A DNA stretch of 12,440 nt from Oscillospiraceae bacterium (GTDB lineage Bacteria; Bacillota; Clostridia; Oscillospirales; Oscillospiraceae). Location: positions 1 through 12,440 of the forward strand of contig JAFTGG010000162.1 in assembly GCA_017458025.1 (NCBI GenBank). The letters run 5' to 3'. The position numbers were made by a program, and so were the translations under genes. The notes beneath the pieces are model-generated. The model saw only the letters and a program-made list of their open reading frames with translations, was not told where the DNA came from and made no database searches. Below are positions 1-8,780 of the stretch, piece by piece; position 1 is the first letter of the stretch; each line of letters starts with the position of its first letter.

Positions 1-25
1 AGGCGGCGGAATAAGGGGAATCACG

Positions 26-58
26 ACAAAGCGCATGCGGGTACCGTATGCGCTTTGT
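26..58 (+). terminator. Strong hairpin upstream of trmK, possible terminator of the preceding gene
   Basis: An 11-base perfect inverted repeat (ACAAAGCGCAT at 26-36, ATGCGCTTTGT at 48-58) surrounds 11 bases whose ends can pair further, leaving a very small loop. One frame has a stop at 12-14 (reading ...AAE*), so the hairpin may terminate an upstream gene that ends there. The T-run after the stem is poor, so it could instead be an attenuator or a processing signal. A second frame stays open through the hairpin and stops at 76-78, overlapping the trmK start as ATGA. I think this is less likely, because its residues look like translated non-coding DNA. Confidence 0.4.
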
Positions 59-74
59 TGCGACGGAGCAAGTC

Positions 75-785
75 ATGAGCGACAGGGAATTGCGCTTGCA
101 GCCGAGGTTGCAATGCATCGCGGATTGCGTGCCGCGCGGCGCGCGTCTTGCCGACGTCGGCACCGATCACGGATATCTGCCTGCGGCGCTGCTGCAGCAA
201 GGGCGCATCGCGCGGGCGATTGCTTCAGACGTCAATATCGCGCCGCTTGCGCGCGCAAAAAGCACCGCGGCGGAGTACGGGGTCGCGGAGCGTATGGATT
301 TCCGCCTCTGCGTGGGTCTTGACGGCGTCGCGCAGAACGAAGCGGATACCGTCGTCATCGCCGGCATGGGCGGCGAGACCATCGCCGCGATCTTACGGGC
401 CGCCGCTTGGGATTGGCGTGGCAAGACGTTGCTGCTCCAGCCGATGACCAAGGCGGAGCTGCTGCGGCGATGGCTCACGGCGCACGGCTTTCGCATCGCG
501 TCCGAGCGGCTTGTGCGCGACAAAGGTACGATCTACGCCGTCATCGAAGCGGCGGCGGGGGAAGGCGCGCCGCTCAGCAGCGCGGAGGCGTGGTGCGGCG
601 TGGGCCTGCAGCGCGATCCGCTTTACGGCGAATACGCGCGCGACCGCGCCAAAAAGCTAGAGCGCGCCTCGTTGGGATTACGACAAGCAAAAGAGCTTAA
701 CAGCGAGCAGATCAAAGCGCTGGAAGCGGACGCGGCGGAGCTGCGTCAGAAGATAAAGGAGTGGGAAGATGCCAACGGTACATGA
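75..785 (+). CDS. trmK: tRNA (adenine(22)-N1)-methyltransferase TrmK
   Basis: Predicted SAM-dependent enzyme of 236 residues that methylates N1 of adenine 22 in the D-loop region of bacterial tRNAs. The Rossmann motif I reads ADVGTDHGYLP at about residues 26-36. The family signature IAGMGGETI follows near residues 95-103, and LQPM near 121-124. The C-terminal 45 residues are charged and heptad-like, matching the coiled-coil tail of the family. I chose the ATG at 75 over the in-frame ATG at 48. GGAG lies just upstream of 75, the family start aligns there, and position 48 lies inside a strong hairpin. The last 17 bases overlap the Nif3-like gene, so the two are probably translationally coupled. 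TrmK next to a Nif3-like gene is a familiar order in Firmicutes, often after rpoD, which is outside this window. Confidence 0.93.
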   Translation: MSDRELRLQPRLQCIADCVPRGARLADVGTDHGYLPAALLQQGRIARAIASDVNIAPLARAKSTAAEYGVAERMDFRLCVGLDGVAQNEADTVVIAGMGGETIAAILRAAAWDWRGKTLLLQPMTKAELLRRWLTAHGFRIASERLVRDKGTIYAVIEAAAGEGAPLSSAEAWCGVGLQRDPLYGEYARDRAKKLERASLGLRQAKELNSEQIKALEADAAELRQKIKEWEDANGT

Positions 786-1545
786 GATCGAGCAATCGCT
801 TTACGCTTGGGCGCCGCGCGCTTTGGCAGAGGAGTGGGACAACGTGGGCCTACTTGTCGGCAGCGGCGCGCGGGAGGTCAAACGCGTCCTCATCGCGCTG
901 GACGTGACCGAATGGGTCGCCGCCGAGGCGATCGAGCGGGGCGCGGATCTGATCGTGGCGCACCATCCGCTGATGAACTGCACCTGGCATAAGGTGCAGA
1001 ACGTGCTGGACGACAACGCCCAAGGCCGGCTCATCACGGCGCTTTTGAAGCACGATATCTCCGCGATCTGCATGCACACGAACCTCGACGCGGCGGACGG
1101 CGGCGTGAACGACGTTTTGGCGAGGACGCTCGGCCTGGAGGGGCTTTCGATGCTGAACGACGAAAAAATCGGGCGCGTCGGCACGTTAAAGAGCGAAAAA
1201 AGGCTTGAAGAGTTCCTGTATGATGTGGTACAATACTTAGGTTGTCAGGGAGTGCGGTACCGCGACGGCGGAAAGCCGGTGCGCAGGGTCGCCGTCGGCG
1301 GCGGCGCGTGCGCGGAGTATATCCCGCAGGCGATCGCGCTCGGATGCGACACATTTGTGACCGGCGACGTGAAGTACCACGACTTCCTCGAAGCGGACGG
1401 CATCAACCTGATCGACGCGGGGCATTTTGAGACGGAAAATCCTGTCTGCGCCGCGATCGAGACCTATCTCGCGGACAAGTTCCCGCGGCTGGAAACCGTA
1501 CGCTCAACGTCTCATAAAGACGTGATCCAATACTACATGAAGTAA
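769..1545 (+). CDS. Nif3-like dinuclear metal centre protein (DUF34 family)
   Basis: A 258-residue member of the Nif3/YbgI family, hexameric toroid proteins with a two-metal site. The biochemical role remains unsettled; GTP cyclohydrolase I type 2 annotations in databases are not well supported. Expected metal ligands are present: His65-His66 in AHHPL, Asp107 in HTNLDAADGG, and His219 and Glu223 in GHFETE. The N-terminal EEWDNVGLLVG motif is also typical. The length matches the short form (E. coli YbgI type). The longer Bacillus YqfO type carries an inserted PII-like domain that is absent here. It starts inside the end of trmK, with GGGAAG a few bases before the ATG. It is followed after 13 bases by yebC, so all three genes probably share a transcript. 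Confidence 0.92.
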   Translation: MPTVHEIEQSLYAWAPRALAEEWDNVGLLVGSGAREVKRVLIALDVTEWVAAEAIERGADLIVAHHPLMNCTWHKVQNVLDDNAQGRLITALLKHDISAICMHTNLDAADGGVNDVLARTLGLEGLSMLNDEKIGRVGTLKSEKRLEEFLYDVVQYLGCQGVRYRDGGKPVRRVAVGGGACAEYIPQAIALGCDTFVTGDVKYHDFLEADGINLIDAGHFETENPVCAAIETYLADKFPRLETVRSTSHKDVIQYYMK

Positions 1546-1558
1546 GGAGAAATACACC

Positions 1559-2293
1559 ATGTCCGGACATTCCAAGTGGCACAATATTCAAAAGACCAAG
1601 GGCGCGGCTGACGCAAAGCGCAGCGCGGCGTTCACCAAGATCGCCAAGGAAATCATCGTTGCCGTCAAGCAGGGCGGCAGCGGCGACCCGAACAACAACT
1701 CCCGCCTCGCCACCGTCATCGCCAAGGCGAAGGCGGCGAATATGCCGAACGACAACATCAAGCGTACGATCGACAAGGCGCTCGGCTCCGGCAACACGGA
1801 TAACTACGAGGCCGTCACCTACGAGGGCTACGGCCCCTGCGGCGTCGCCGTCATCGTCGAGGCGCTGACCGACAACCGCCAGCGCACCGCGCCGGAGGTT
1901 CGCCATTACTTCGACAAGTTTGGCGGTAATCTGGGCGCGCAGGGCTGCGTCAGCTGGTCGTTCGACCGCAAGGGCGTCATCGTCATCGACAACGAGGACG
2001 GCGACTATGAGGAGGACACGGTCATGGAGGACGCGCTGGAAGCCGGCGCGGAGGACTTCGAGGCCGACGGCCCCGTGTTCGAGATCACGACCGACCCCGA
2101 CGCGTTCCCCGAGGTCGTCAAGGCGCTTGAGGACAAGGGCTATGTGTTCGTCAGCGCGGAGATCTCGATGGTGCCGCAGAACTACGTCACGCTCAAGACC
2201 GAGGACGACGTGAAAAACATGGAAAAGCTCATCGACTTCCTGGAGGAGAACGAGGACGTGCAGAACGTCTGGCACAATTGGGAGCAGGACTAG
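1559..2293 (+). CDS. yebC: YebC/PmpR/TACO1 family protein
   Basis: A 244-residue full-length YebC homologue. The N-terminus MSGHSKWHNIQKTKGAADAKRS is almost invariant in the family; the FTKIAKEI, MPNDNIKRTIDKA and YEGYGPCGVA blocks follow. The C-terminal half is very acidic, as usual. The family was long annotated as a DNA-binding transcriptional regulator (PmpR). Its mitochondrial member TACO1 and more recent bacterial work point to a ribosome-associated role in translating proline-rich stretches. I would favour the translation role in this neighbourhood of tRNA modification and RNase P, but that is inference. AAGGAG sits at the end of the preceding gene, about 10 bases before the ATG. A strong terminator begins 40 bases after the stop, so this is the last gene of the trmK cluster. 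Confidence 0.95.
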   Translation: MSGHSKWHNIQKTKGAADAKRSAAFTKIAKEIIVAVKQGGSGDPNNNSRLATVIAKAKAANMPNDNIKRTIDKALGSGNTDNYEAVTYEGYGPCGVAVIVEALTDNRQRTAPEVRHYFDKFGGNLGAQGCVSWSFDRKGVIVIDNEDGDYEEDTVMEDALEAGAEDFEADGPVFEITTDPDAFPEVVKALEDKGYVFVSAEISMVPQNYVTLKTEDDVKNMEKLIDFLEENEDVQNVWHNWEQD

Positions 2294-2332
2294 GCCTTGT
2301 TTTAAAATAGTAATATAAAAACAGACCATAGA

Positions 2333-2370
2333 GAAAGCCGCGGCGCGTTTGCGCCGCGGCTTTCATATTT
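2333..2370. terminator. Hairpin terminator between yebC and the convergent rnpB
   Basis: A 14-base perfect GC-rich stem (GAAAGCCGCGGCGC at 2333-2346, its complement at 2351-2364) has a GTTT loop and is followed by ATATTTCATT on the plus strand. On the minus strand a TTTTTATA run follows about 11 bases beyond the stem. It lies between the end of yebC and the 3' end of rnpB, so it probably stops transcription from both sides. The T-runs are imperfect in both directions. Confidence 0.8.
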
Positions 2371-2374
2371 CATT

Positions 2375-2748
2375 GCGAGCAAAACTGTAAGCCGGGTTCT
2401 GTATTTGACAGTCATCTATCTAGCCGCCGCGTTGCCGCGGCGATCCAGCCACCCCGGGAGCAGCCGGGCCGGCTTTGGAGCCTTGGCTAGTAGGCTCCCG
2501 CTCCCATACCGGTGTTGCTCCGGATAGAGTTTACAGCGGCGGACGCTTCCACGCCGTCGGGTGCGCTCTTACCGCACCTTTCCACCCTTACTCAAATGGC
2601 CGAAGCCACCTAAGCGGACTATTTCTGTTGCACTTTTCCTGAGATCGCTCTCGGCGGGCGTTACCCGTTATCCTTGCCCTGTGGAGCCCGGACTTTCCTC
2701 ACCGTGCGGCCTTTCGGCCAACCGGCGCGACTGTCTGTTTTACTCGCG
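2375..2748 (-). ncRNA. rnpB: RNase P RNA, class A
   Basis: The catalytic RNA of RNase P, which removes the 5' leader of precursor tRNAs. Read on the minus strand it contains the universal 5' block GAGGAAAGTCCGGGCTCC, then CAGGGCA and GTGCAACAGAAA. GGTGCGGTAAGAGCGCACC and GTAAACT...CCGGAGCAA follow, and the universal 3' block is ACAGAACCCGGCTTAC. The first and last blocks form the P4 pseudoknot. The ends are set by stem P1: GCGAGTAAAAC at the 5' end pairs with GTTTTGCTCGC at the 3' end with one G-U pair. This gives about 373 bases, a usual length. The element order is class A, not the class B form of Bacillus. A near-consensus promoter lies directly upstream. Exact ends are uncertain by a few bases. 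Confidence 0.97.
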
Positions 2749-2754
2749 ACGTTT

Positions 2755-2783
2755 ATTTTAGCCTGTCGCGGACGCGCTGTCAA
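2755..2783 (-). promoter_or_regulatory. Housekeeping sigma factor promoter of rnpB
   Basis: On the minus strand a perfect TTGACA -35 (2778-2783) is separated by exactly 17 bases from TAAAAT (2755-2760). Transcription would start near 2748-2750, matching the first bases of the P1 stem of RNase P RNA. This is one of the strongest promoters in the window, as expected for an abundant stable RNA. Confidence 0.9.
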
Positions 2784-2785
2784 GG

Positions 2786-2814
2786 TTGCTATTTTCCTTT
2801 TTTTGGGATATACT
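2786..2814 (+). promoter_or_regulatory. Probable promoter of murD
   Basis: TTGCTA (2786-2791) and TATACT (2809-2814) are separated by 17 bases, pointing towards murD. The -35 matches 4 of 6 consensus bases and the -10 matches 5 of 6. The -35 box is only two bases away from the -35 box of the divergent rnpB promoter. Start-site position is inferred, near 2821. Confidence 0.65.
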
Positions 2815-2853
2815 GATACGGTTGAAAAATCTCCCTTGAAAGGACGCGCTTGC

Positions 2854-4236
2854 ATGGACTTACAGGGCTATCTCGACTCGCTCCGTGGCAAGACCGCCGC
2901 GGTGCTCGGCATCGGCGTGAGCAACACGCCGCTCGTCGAGCTGCTGTGCAGCAACGGCGTGCGTACCGTCGCCTGCGACAAAAAGACCCGCGACGCCCTC
3001 GGCGCTACGGCGCAAAAGCTCGAATCGCTGGGCGCGGAGCTGCGCCTCGGCGAGGATTATTTGAAGGACATCGACGCCGACGTCATCTTCCGCACGCCGG
3101 GCATGCGTCCCGACGTGCCGGAGCTGCTTGCCGCGAAGGGGCGTGGGAGCGCCGTCACGTCCGAGATGCAGGTGTTTTTCGAGGTCTGCCCGTGTCCGAT
3201 CATCGCCGTCACCGGCAGCGACGGCAAAACCACCACGACGAGCATCATCGCGGAGTTCTTCCGCGCAGCCGGACGCACGGTCTGGCTCGGCGGCAATATC
3301 GGGCATCCGCTGCTCGCGGAGGCCGGACGGATCAAGCCCGATGATATCGCGGTGCTGGAGCTCTCGTCGTTCCAACTGCTCGACATGACGCGTTCGCCGC
3401 ACATCGCGGTGATGACGAACCTCTCGCCGAACCATCTCGACGTGCACCGCGACATGGCGGAGTACATCGCGGCAAAGGAGAATATCTTCCGCTATCAGGG
3501 AGCGGACGATATCGCCGTCTTCAACCTTGACAACGATATCACGCGCGAGCTGTCGGCCAAGACGAACGGCCGCGCGCGCCTGTTCAGCCGCCGCGACGAG
3601 GTCGCGGACGGCGCGTTCGTGCGCGACGGGGCGATCTGGCTGCGAAAAGGCGGGGAAGAGCGCGAAGTCGTCAAGACCGCCGATATCCGTATCCCCGGGC
3701 AGCACAACGTGGAGAACTACTGCGCGGCAATCGCCGCCGTGGACGGCCTGGCGCCCGACGAAGCCGTTCGCGAGGTCGCGAGGGAGTTTCGCGGCGTTGA
3801 GCACCGCATCGAGCTGGTACGCGAACGGCGCGGCGTAAAGTGGTATAACGATTCTATCGCGTCCAGCCCGACGCGCACCATCGCGGGGCTGCGCTCGTTT
3901 GACCAAAAGGTGATCCTGATCGCGGGCGGATACGACAAGCATATTCCCTTTACGCCTTTGGCACCGGAGGTCGTGGAGCATGTCAAGCTGCTGATCCTGT
4001 GCGGCGCGACGGCGGATGCGATCCGCGCGGCGGTCACGACTTACGAGGGCTACCGCGGCGCGCCGGAGATCGTCGAGTGCAAGACGCTGCAAGAAGCGGT
4101 GGACACCGCGTCCGCGCGCGCGGCAAGAGGCGATATCGTGACGCTGTCGCCGGCCTGCGCGGCATTCGATCAATTCGCGAACTTCATGGAAAGAGGAAAA
4201 GCTTTTAAGCAGATGGTCAATTCCTTGACGGATTAA
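2854..4236 (+). CDS. murD: UDP-N-acetylmuramoyl-L-alanine--D-glutamate ligase MurD
   Basis: Cytoplasmic ATP-dependent ligase of 460 residues that adds D-glutamate to UDP-MurNAc-L-Ala, the second amino acid step of peptidoglycan precursor synthesis. The N-terminal Rossmann-like domain contains VLGIGVSN near residues 17-24. The ATP-binding loop reads GSDGKTTTT at 121-129. Further Mur ligase blocks are GGNIGHPL, ELSSFQL, NLSPNHLDVH, HRIE, WYNDSIASSPT and IAGGYDK. The C-terminal SPACAAFDQFANFMERG matches the MurD version (SPACAS.D.F..F..RG) rather than MurC, E or F. The frame stays open far upstream into rnpB, but the ATG at 2854 has AAAGGA nine bases before it and aligns with the family start. 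It lies outside a cell-division/cell-wall cluster, next to rnpB, with its own likely promoter. Confidence 0.96.
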   Translation: MDLQGYLDSLRGKTAAVLGIGVSNTPLVELLCSNGVRTVACDKKTRDALGATAQKLESLGAELRLGEDYLKDIDADVIFRTPGMRPDVPELLAAKGRGSAVTSEMQVFFEVCPCPIIAVTGSDGKTTTTSIIAEFFRAAGRTVWLGGNIGHPLLAEAGRIKPDDIAVLELSSFQLLDMTRSPHIAVMTNLSPNHLDVHRDMAEYIAAKENIFRYQGADDIAVFNLDNDITRELSAKTNGRARLFSRRDEVADGAFVRDGAIWLRKGGEEREVVKTADIRIPGQHNVENYCAAIAAVDGLAPDEAVREVAREFRGVEHRIELVRERRGVKWYNDSIASSPTRTIAGLRSFDQKVILIAGGYDKHIPFTPLAPEVVEHVKLLILCGATADAIRAAVTTYEGYRGAPEIVECKTLQEAVDTASARAARGDIVTLSPACAAFDQFANFMERGKAFKQMVNSLTD

Positions 4237-4310
4237 GCGCTATACACGGCACAACCTGGCGGGAACGACCGGTAAAGTTCTTTTGGCCCTTTTCGTTTAA
4301 GCAAAGGACG

Positions 4311-4340
4311 GAATAGGGAAAAGCCCTTCGCGCATACGCT
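4311..4340 (+). promoter_or_regulatory. Weak sporulation-sigma-like promoter before yunB
   Basis: GAATAGG (4311-4317) is followed after 15 bases by CATACGCT (4333-4340). This resembles the SigE pattern (KMATATT, then CATACAHT), with 5 of 7 and 7 of 8 matches and a slightly long spacer. Read as GAATA and CATAC with 17 bases between, it also partly fits SigF/SigG. Against it, transcription would start only about 10 bases before the yunB start codon, at the ribosome binding site. The rest of the gap 4237-4356 shows no clear promoter and only a weak GAAC/GTTC hairpin after murD. Confidence 0.25.
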
Positions 4341-4356
4341 CCCATGAGGTGGGGAT

Positions 4357-7078
<2,722 letters not shown>

Positions 7079-7090
7079 GGAGTAACGCTT

Positions 7091-7465
7091 ATGTCGATGT
7101 TTGAGTTTGACCACTTCAATTTCAATGTTGCCAACATGGTAAAGTCCCTGGCGTTCTATCGAGAGGCGCTCGGCCTTGAGCCGGTGAGCCGCAAGGAGGC
7201 CGACGACGGCAGCTATCAGATCGTCTTTGTCGGCGACGGCGCGACGGATTTCAGGCTGGAGCTGACGGAGCTCAAGGACCACCCGCAGAAGTACGACCTC
7301 GGCGAGGTGGAGTTCCACCTTGCGATGTATACGACCGATATGGACGCCGCGCACAAGAAGCATGAGGAGATGGGCTGCATCTGCTTCGAGAATCCGAAGA
7401 TGGGCATCTATTTCATCGAGGACCCGGACGGCTATTGGATCGAGATCGTTCCAAACCGGCATTGA
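7091..7465 (+). CDS. Glyoxalase I-like VOC family protein
   Basis: A 124-residue vicinal-oxygen-chelate protein with the two beta-alpha-beta-beta-beta halves of a glyoxalase I monomer. All four metal positions of the nickel-type lactoylglutathione lyase can be matched: His8 (FDHFNFNV), Glu57 (RLELTEL), His76 (EFHLAMYT) and Glu118 (YWIEIVP). DPDGYWIE is the standard end of the fold. A methylglyoxal-detoxifying role fits, but Clostridia usually lack glutathione, so the thiol cofactor is unknown and another substrate is possible. AAGGAG at 7077-7082, overlapping the ligA stop codon, gives a good start. The stop codon lies one base before the start of the alkD-like gene. Confidence 0.88.
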   Translation: MSMFEFDHFNFNVANMVKSLAFYREALGLEPVSRKEADDGSYQIVFVGDGATDFRLELTELKDHPQKYDLGEVEFHLAMYTTDMDAAHKKHEEMGCICFENPKMGIYFIEDPDGYWIEIVPNRH

Positions 7466-7466
7466 G

Positions 7467-8168
7467 ATGGGCGATATTCACGAGGATATCCTGCAAAGGT
7501 TTTTTGCCTTACAAGATCTGGGATATCAGTCCTTTCAAAGCAAGCTGATCCCAAATCTCGCACCGGAGCGCATGATCGGCGTCCGGACGCCCGCGCTGCG
7601 GCAGTTGGCAAAGGAGTTGAGCAAGCGCGGGGACATCGGGGACTTTCTCGCCGCGCTGCCTCATCGGTATTTCGATGAGAACCAGCTCCACGCGTTCATT
7701 GTTTCATTGGGGAAGGACTACGGCGAGACGCTTGCCGCGGTCAACGCGTTTTTGCCGTATGTGGACAATTGGGCGACCTGCGACCAACTGCTGCCAAAGG
7801 CATTCCGCGCGCATCGCGCGGCGCTGCGGCCCGAGATCGAGCGCTGGCTCGCGTCGGGGCATACCTATACGATCCGCTTCGGCGTCGGCATACTGATGCA
7901 GCACTATCTGGACGAGGACTTCGATCCCGCGTACTTGGAGCGCGTCGCGGCGCTGCGGAGCGAGGAATACTATGTCAATATGATGATCGCGTGGTATTTC
8001 GCGACCGCGCTCGCCAAGCAGTACGACGCAGCGCTGCCATATCTGGAGCGGCGCCGGCTCGACGTCTGGACGCACAACAAGGCGATCCAGAAAGCGATCG
8101 AGAGCTATCGCGTAACGGACGAGCACAAGCTGCGGCTGCGCGCGCTGAAAATCAAAAAAGGGTCTTGA
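7467..8168 (+). CDS. AlkD-like DNA alkylation repair protein
   Basis: A 233-residue all-helical, HEAT-like repeat protein of the AlkC/AlkD DNA glycosylase superfamily. Bacillus cereus AlkD removes N3- and N7-alkylated purines without base flipping. The conserved block VDNWATCDQL holds Trp102 and Asp106, with the same spacing as Trp109 and Asp113 of AlkD. Arg137 in TIRFGVGILMQHYLD is the likely counterpart of Arg148. The YYVNMMIAWYFATAL and RRLDVWTHNKAIQKA blocks are also typical. Length is normal. No clear ribosome binding site is visible, and the start is one base after the VOC stop, so expression probably depends on coupled translation. Its stop codon lies within the -35 box of the tRNA promoter. 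Confidence 0.9.
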   Translation: MGDIHEDILQRFFALQDLGYQSFQSKLIPNLAPERMIGVRTPALRQLAKELSKRGDIGDFLAALPHRYFDENQLHAFIVSLGKDYGETLAAVNAFLPYVDNWATCDQLLPKAFRAHRAALRPEIERWLASGHTYTIRFGVGILMQHYLDEDFDPAYLERVAALRSEEYYVNMMIAWYFATALAKQYDAALPYLERRRLDVWTHNKAIQKAIESYRVTDEHKLRLRALKIKKGS

Positions 8169-8193
8169 CAGAACAGGGCGGTCATGCTATACT
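8165..8193 (+). promoter_or_regulatory. Housekeeping sigma factor promoter of tRNA-Ala
   Basis: A perfect TTGACA (8165-8170) and TATACT (8188-8193) are 17 bases apart, with a start expected near 8200, about 15 bases before the mature tRNA. The TGA stop of the alkD-like gene (8166-8168) is part of the -35 box. The spacer and discriminator are GC-moderate, with no obvious operator. Confidence 0.9.
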
Positions 8194-8214
8194 CTCATTC
8201 GTTCCGAGCGGTTT

Positions 8215-8290
8215 GGGGGTTTAGCTCAGCTGGGAGAGCGCTTGACTGGCAGTCAAGAGGTCAGCGGTTCGATCCCGCTAATCTCCACCA
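8215..8290 (+). tRNA. tRNA-Ala (anticodon GGC)
   Basis: A complete 76-base cloverleaf with encoded CCA. The acceptor stem GGGGGTT (8215-8221) pairs with AATCTCC (8280-8286); the third pair is G-U, the alanine identity element. The D arm is GCTC...GAGC. The anticodon stem CTTGA/TCAAG encloses loop CTGGCAG with anticodon GGC at 8248-8250, reading GCC/GCU. The T arm is AGCGG-TTCGATC-CCGCT. Discriminator A is at 8287 and CCA at 8288-8290. It is a single-gene unit with its own promoter and terminator. Confidence 0.98.
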
Positions 8291-8335
8291 AAAGACGGAC
8301 ATCCGATTTCGGATGTTCGTCTTTTTCCTTTTTTG
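8291..8335 (+). terminator. Intrinsic terminator of tRNA-Ala
   Basis: A long stem starts directly after CCA: AAAGACGGACATCCG pairs with CGGATGTTCGTCTTT with one G-U pair around an ATTT loop. It is followed by TTTCC and a run of six Ts. No separate promoter is visible between it and mrnC (8336-8366), so mrnC may depend on read-through from the strong tRNA promoter. Confidence 0.93.
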
Positions 8336-8366
8336 ATAGATTTTGCAATTTGTGAGAGGAAATTCC

Positions 8367-8780
8367 ATGACCGATTATTTTACGGCGGCGCTGTCCGACG
8401 ACGAGATCCGCGCCATCAGCAGCATCGGGCTCGCACATCTCGGCGACGCGGTATATGAGCTGCTGGCGCGCACATGGCTCTGCGTCCACGGCAAAGCGAC
8501 GGGCAAAGGCCTCCACCGCGCGACGGTGGCGTTGGTGTGCGCGCCGAAGCAGGCGGAGCTGTCGGAGAAAATACTGCCGCTGCTGACCGAGGAGGAGCAC
8601 GACGTGTTCCGCCGCGGGCGCAATGCGAACGTCCATACCATCGCGCACAGCACGGACCGCGCGACATACCGGAAAGCGACGGCGCTCGAAGCGCTGTTCG
8701 GATATTTGTATCTGAAAGGCGAGAAAGAGCGCGTCAACGCGCTGTTCGCGGCGATGATGGAGGGAATCAATGTCACTTGA
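8367..8780 (+). CDS. mrnC: Mini-ribonuclease 3 (Mini-III)
   Basis: A 137-residue RNase III-type nuclease made of the catalytic domain only, without the double-stranded RNA-binding domain. In Bacillus it matures the ends of 23S rRNA. The signature LGDAVYELLAR at about 25-35 supplies catalytic Asp27 and Glu31. A second acidic site is Glu108 in ALEALFGYLYLKG. The RRGRNAN block near the middle and the short length are typical of Mini-III rather than full-length Rnc. AGAGGA at 8353-8358 precedes the ATG; upstream in-frame codons at 8343 have no such site. In Bacillus mrnC follows cysS; here it follows a tRNA-Ala unit. It overlaps rqcH by 11 bases, so the two are co-translated. Confidence 0.94.
   Translation: MTDYFTAALSDDEIRAISSIGLAHLGDAVYELLARTWLCVHGKATGKGLHRATVALVCAPKQAELSEKILPLLTEEEHDVFRRGRNANVHTIAHSTDRATYRKATALEALFGYLYLKGEKERVNALFAAMMEGINVT

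Noticed and set aside
2561..2853. Upstream in-frame extension of murD and a small plus-strand frame within 2561-2761
   Set aside because: Both lie in rnpB and its promoter; murD homology begins at 2854 with its own ribosome binding site.
2860..4173. Long minus-strand open frame of 437 codons opposite murD
   Set aside because: It is a shadow of a GC-rich coding region: Arg-, Asp- and His-rich, no recognisable motif, no ribosome binding site, and opposite a clear MurD.
4241..4246. TATACA with TTGACG (4225-4230) upstream, as a yunB promoter
   Set aside because: The spacer is only 10 bases, far from the usual 16-18.
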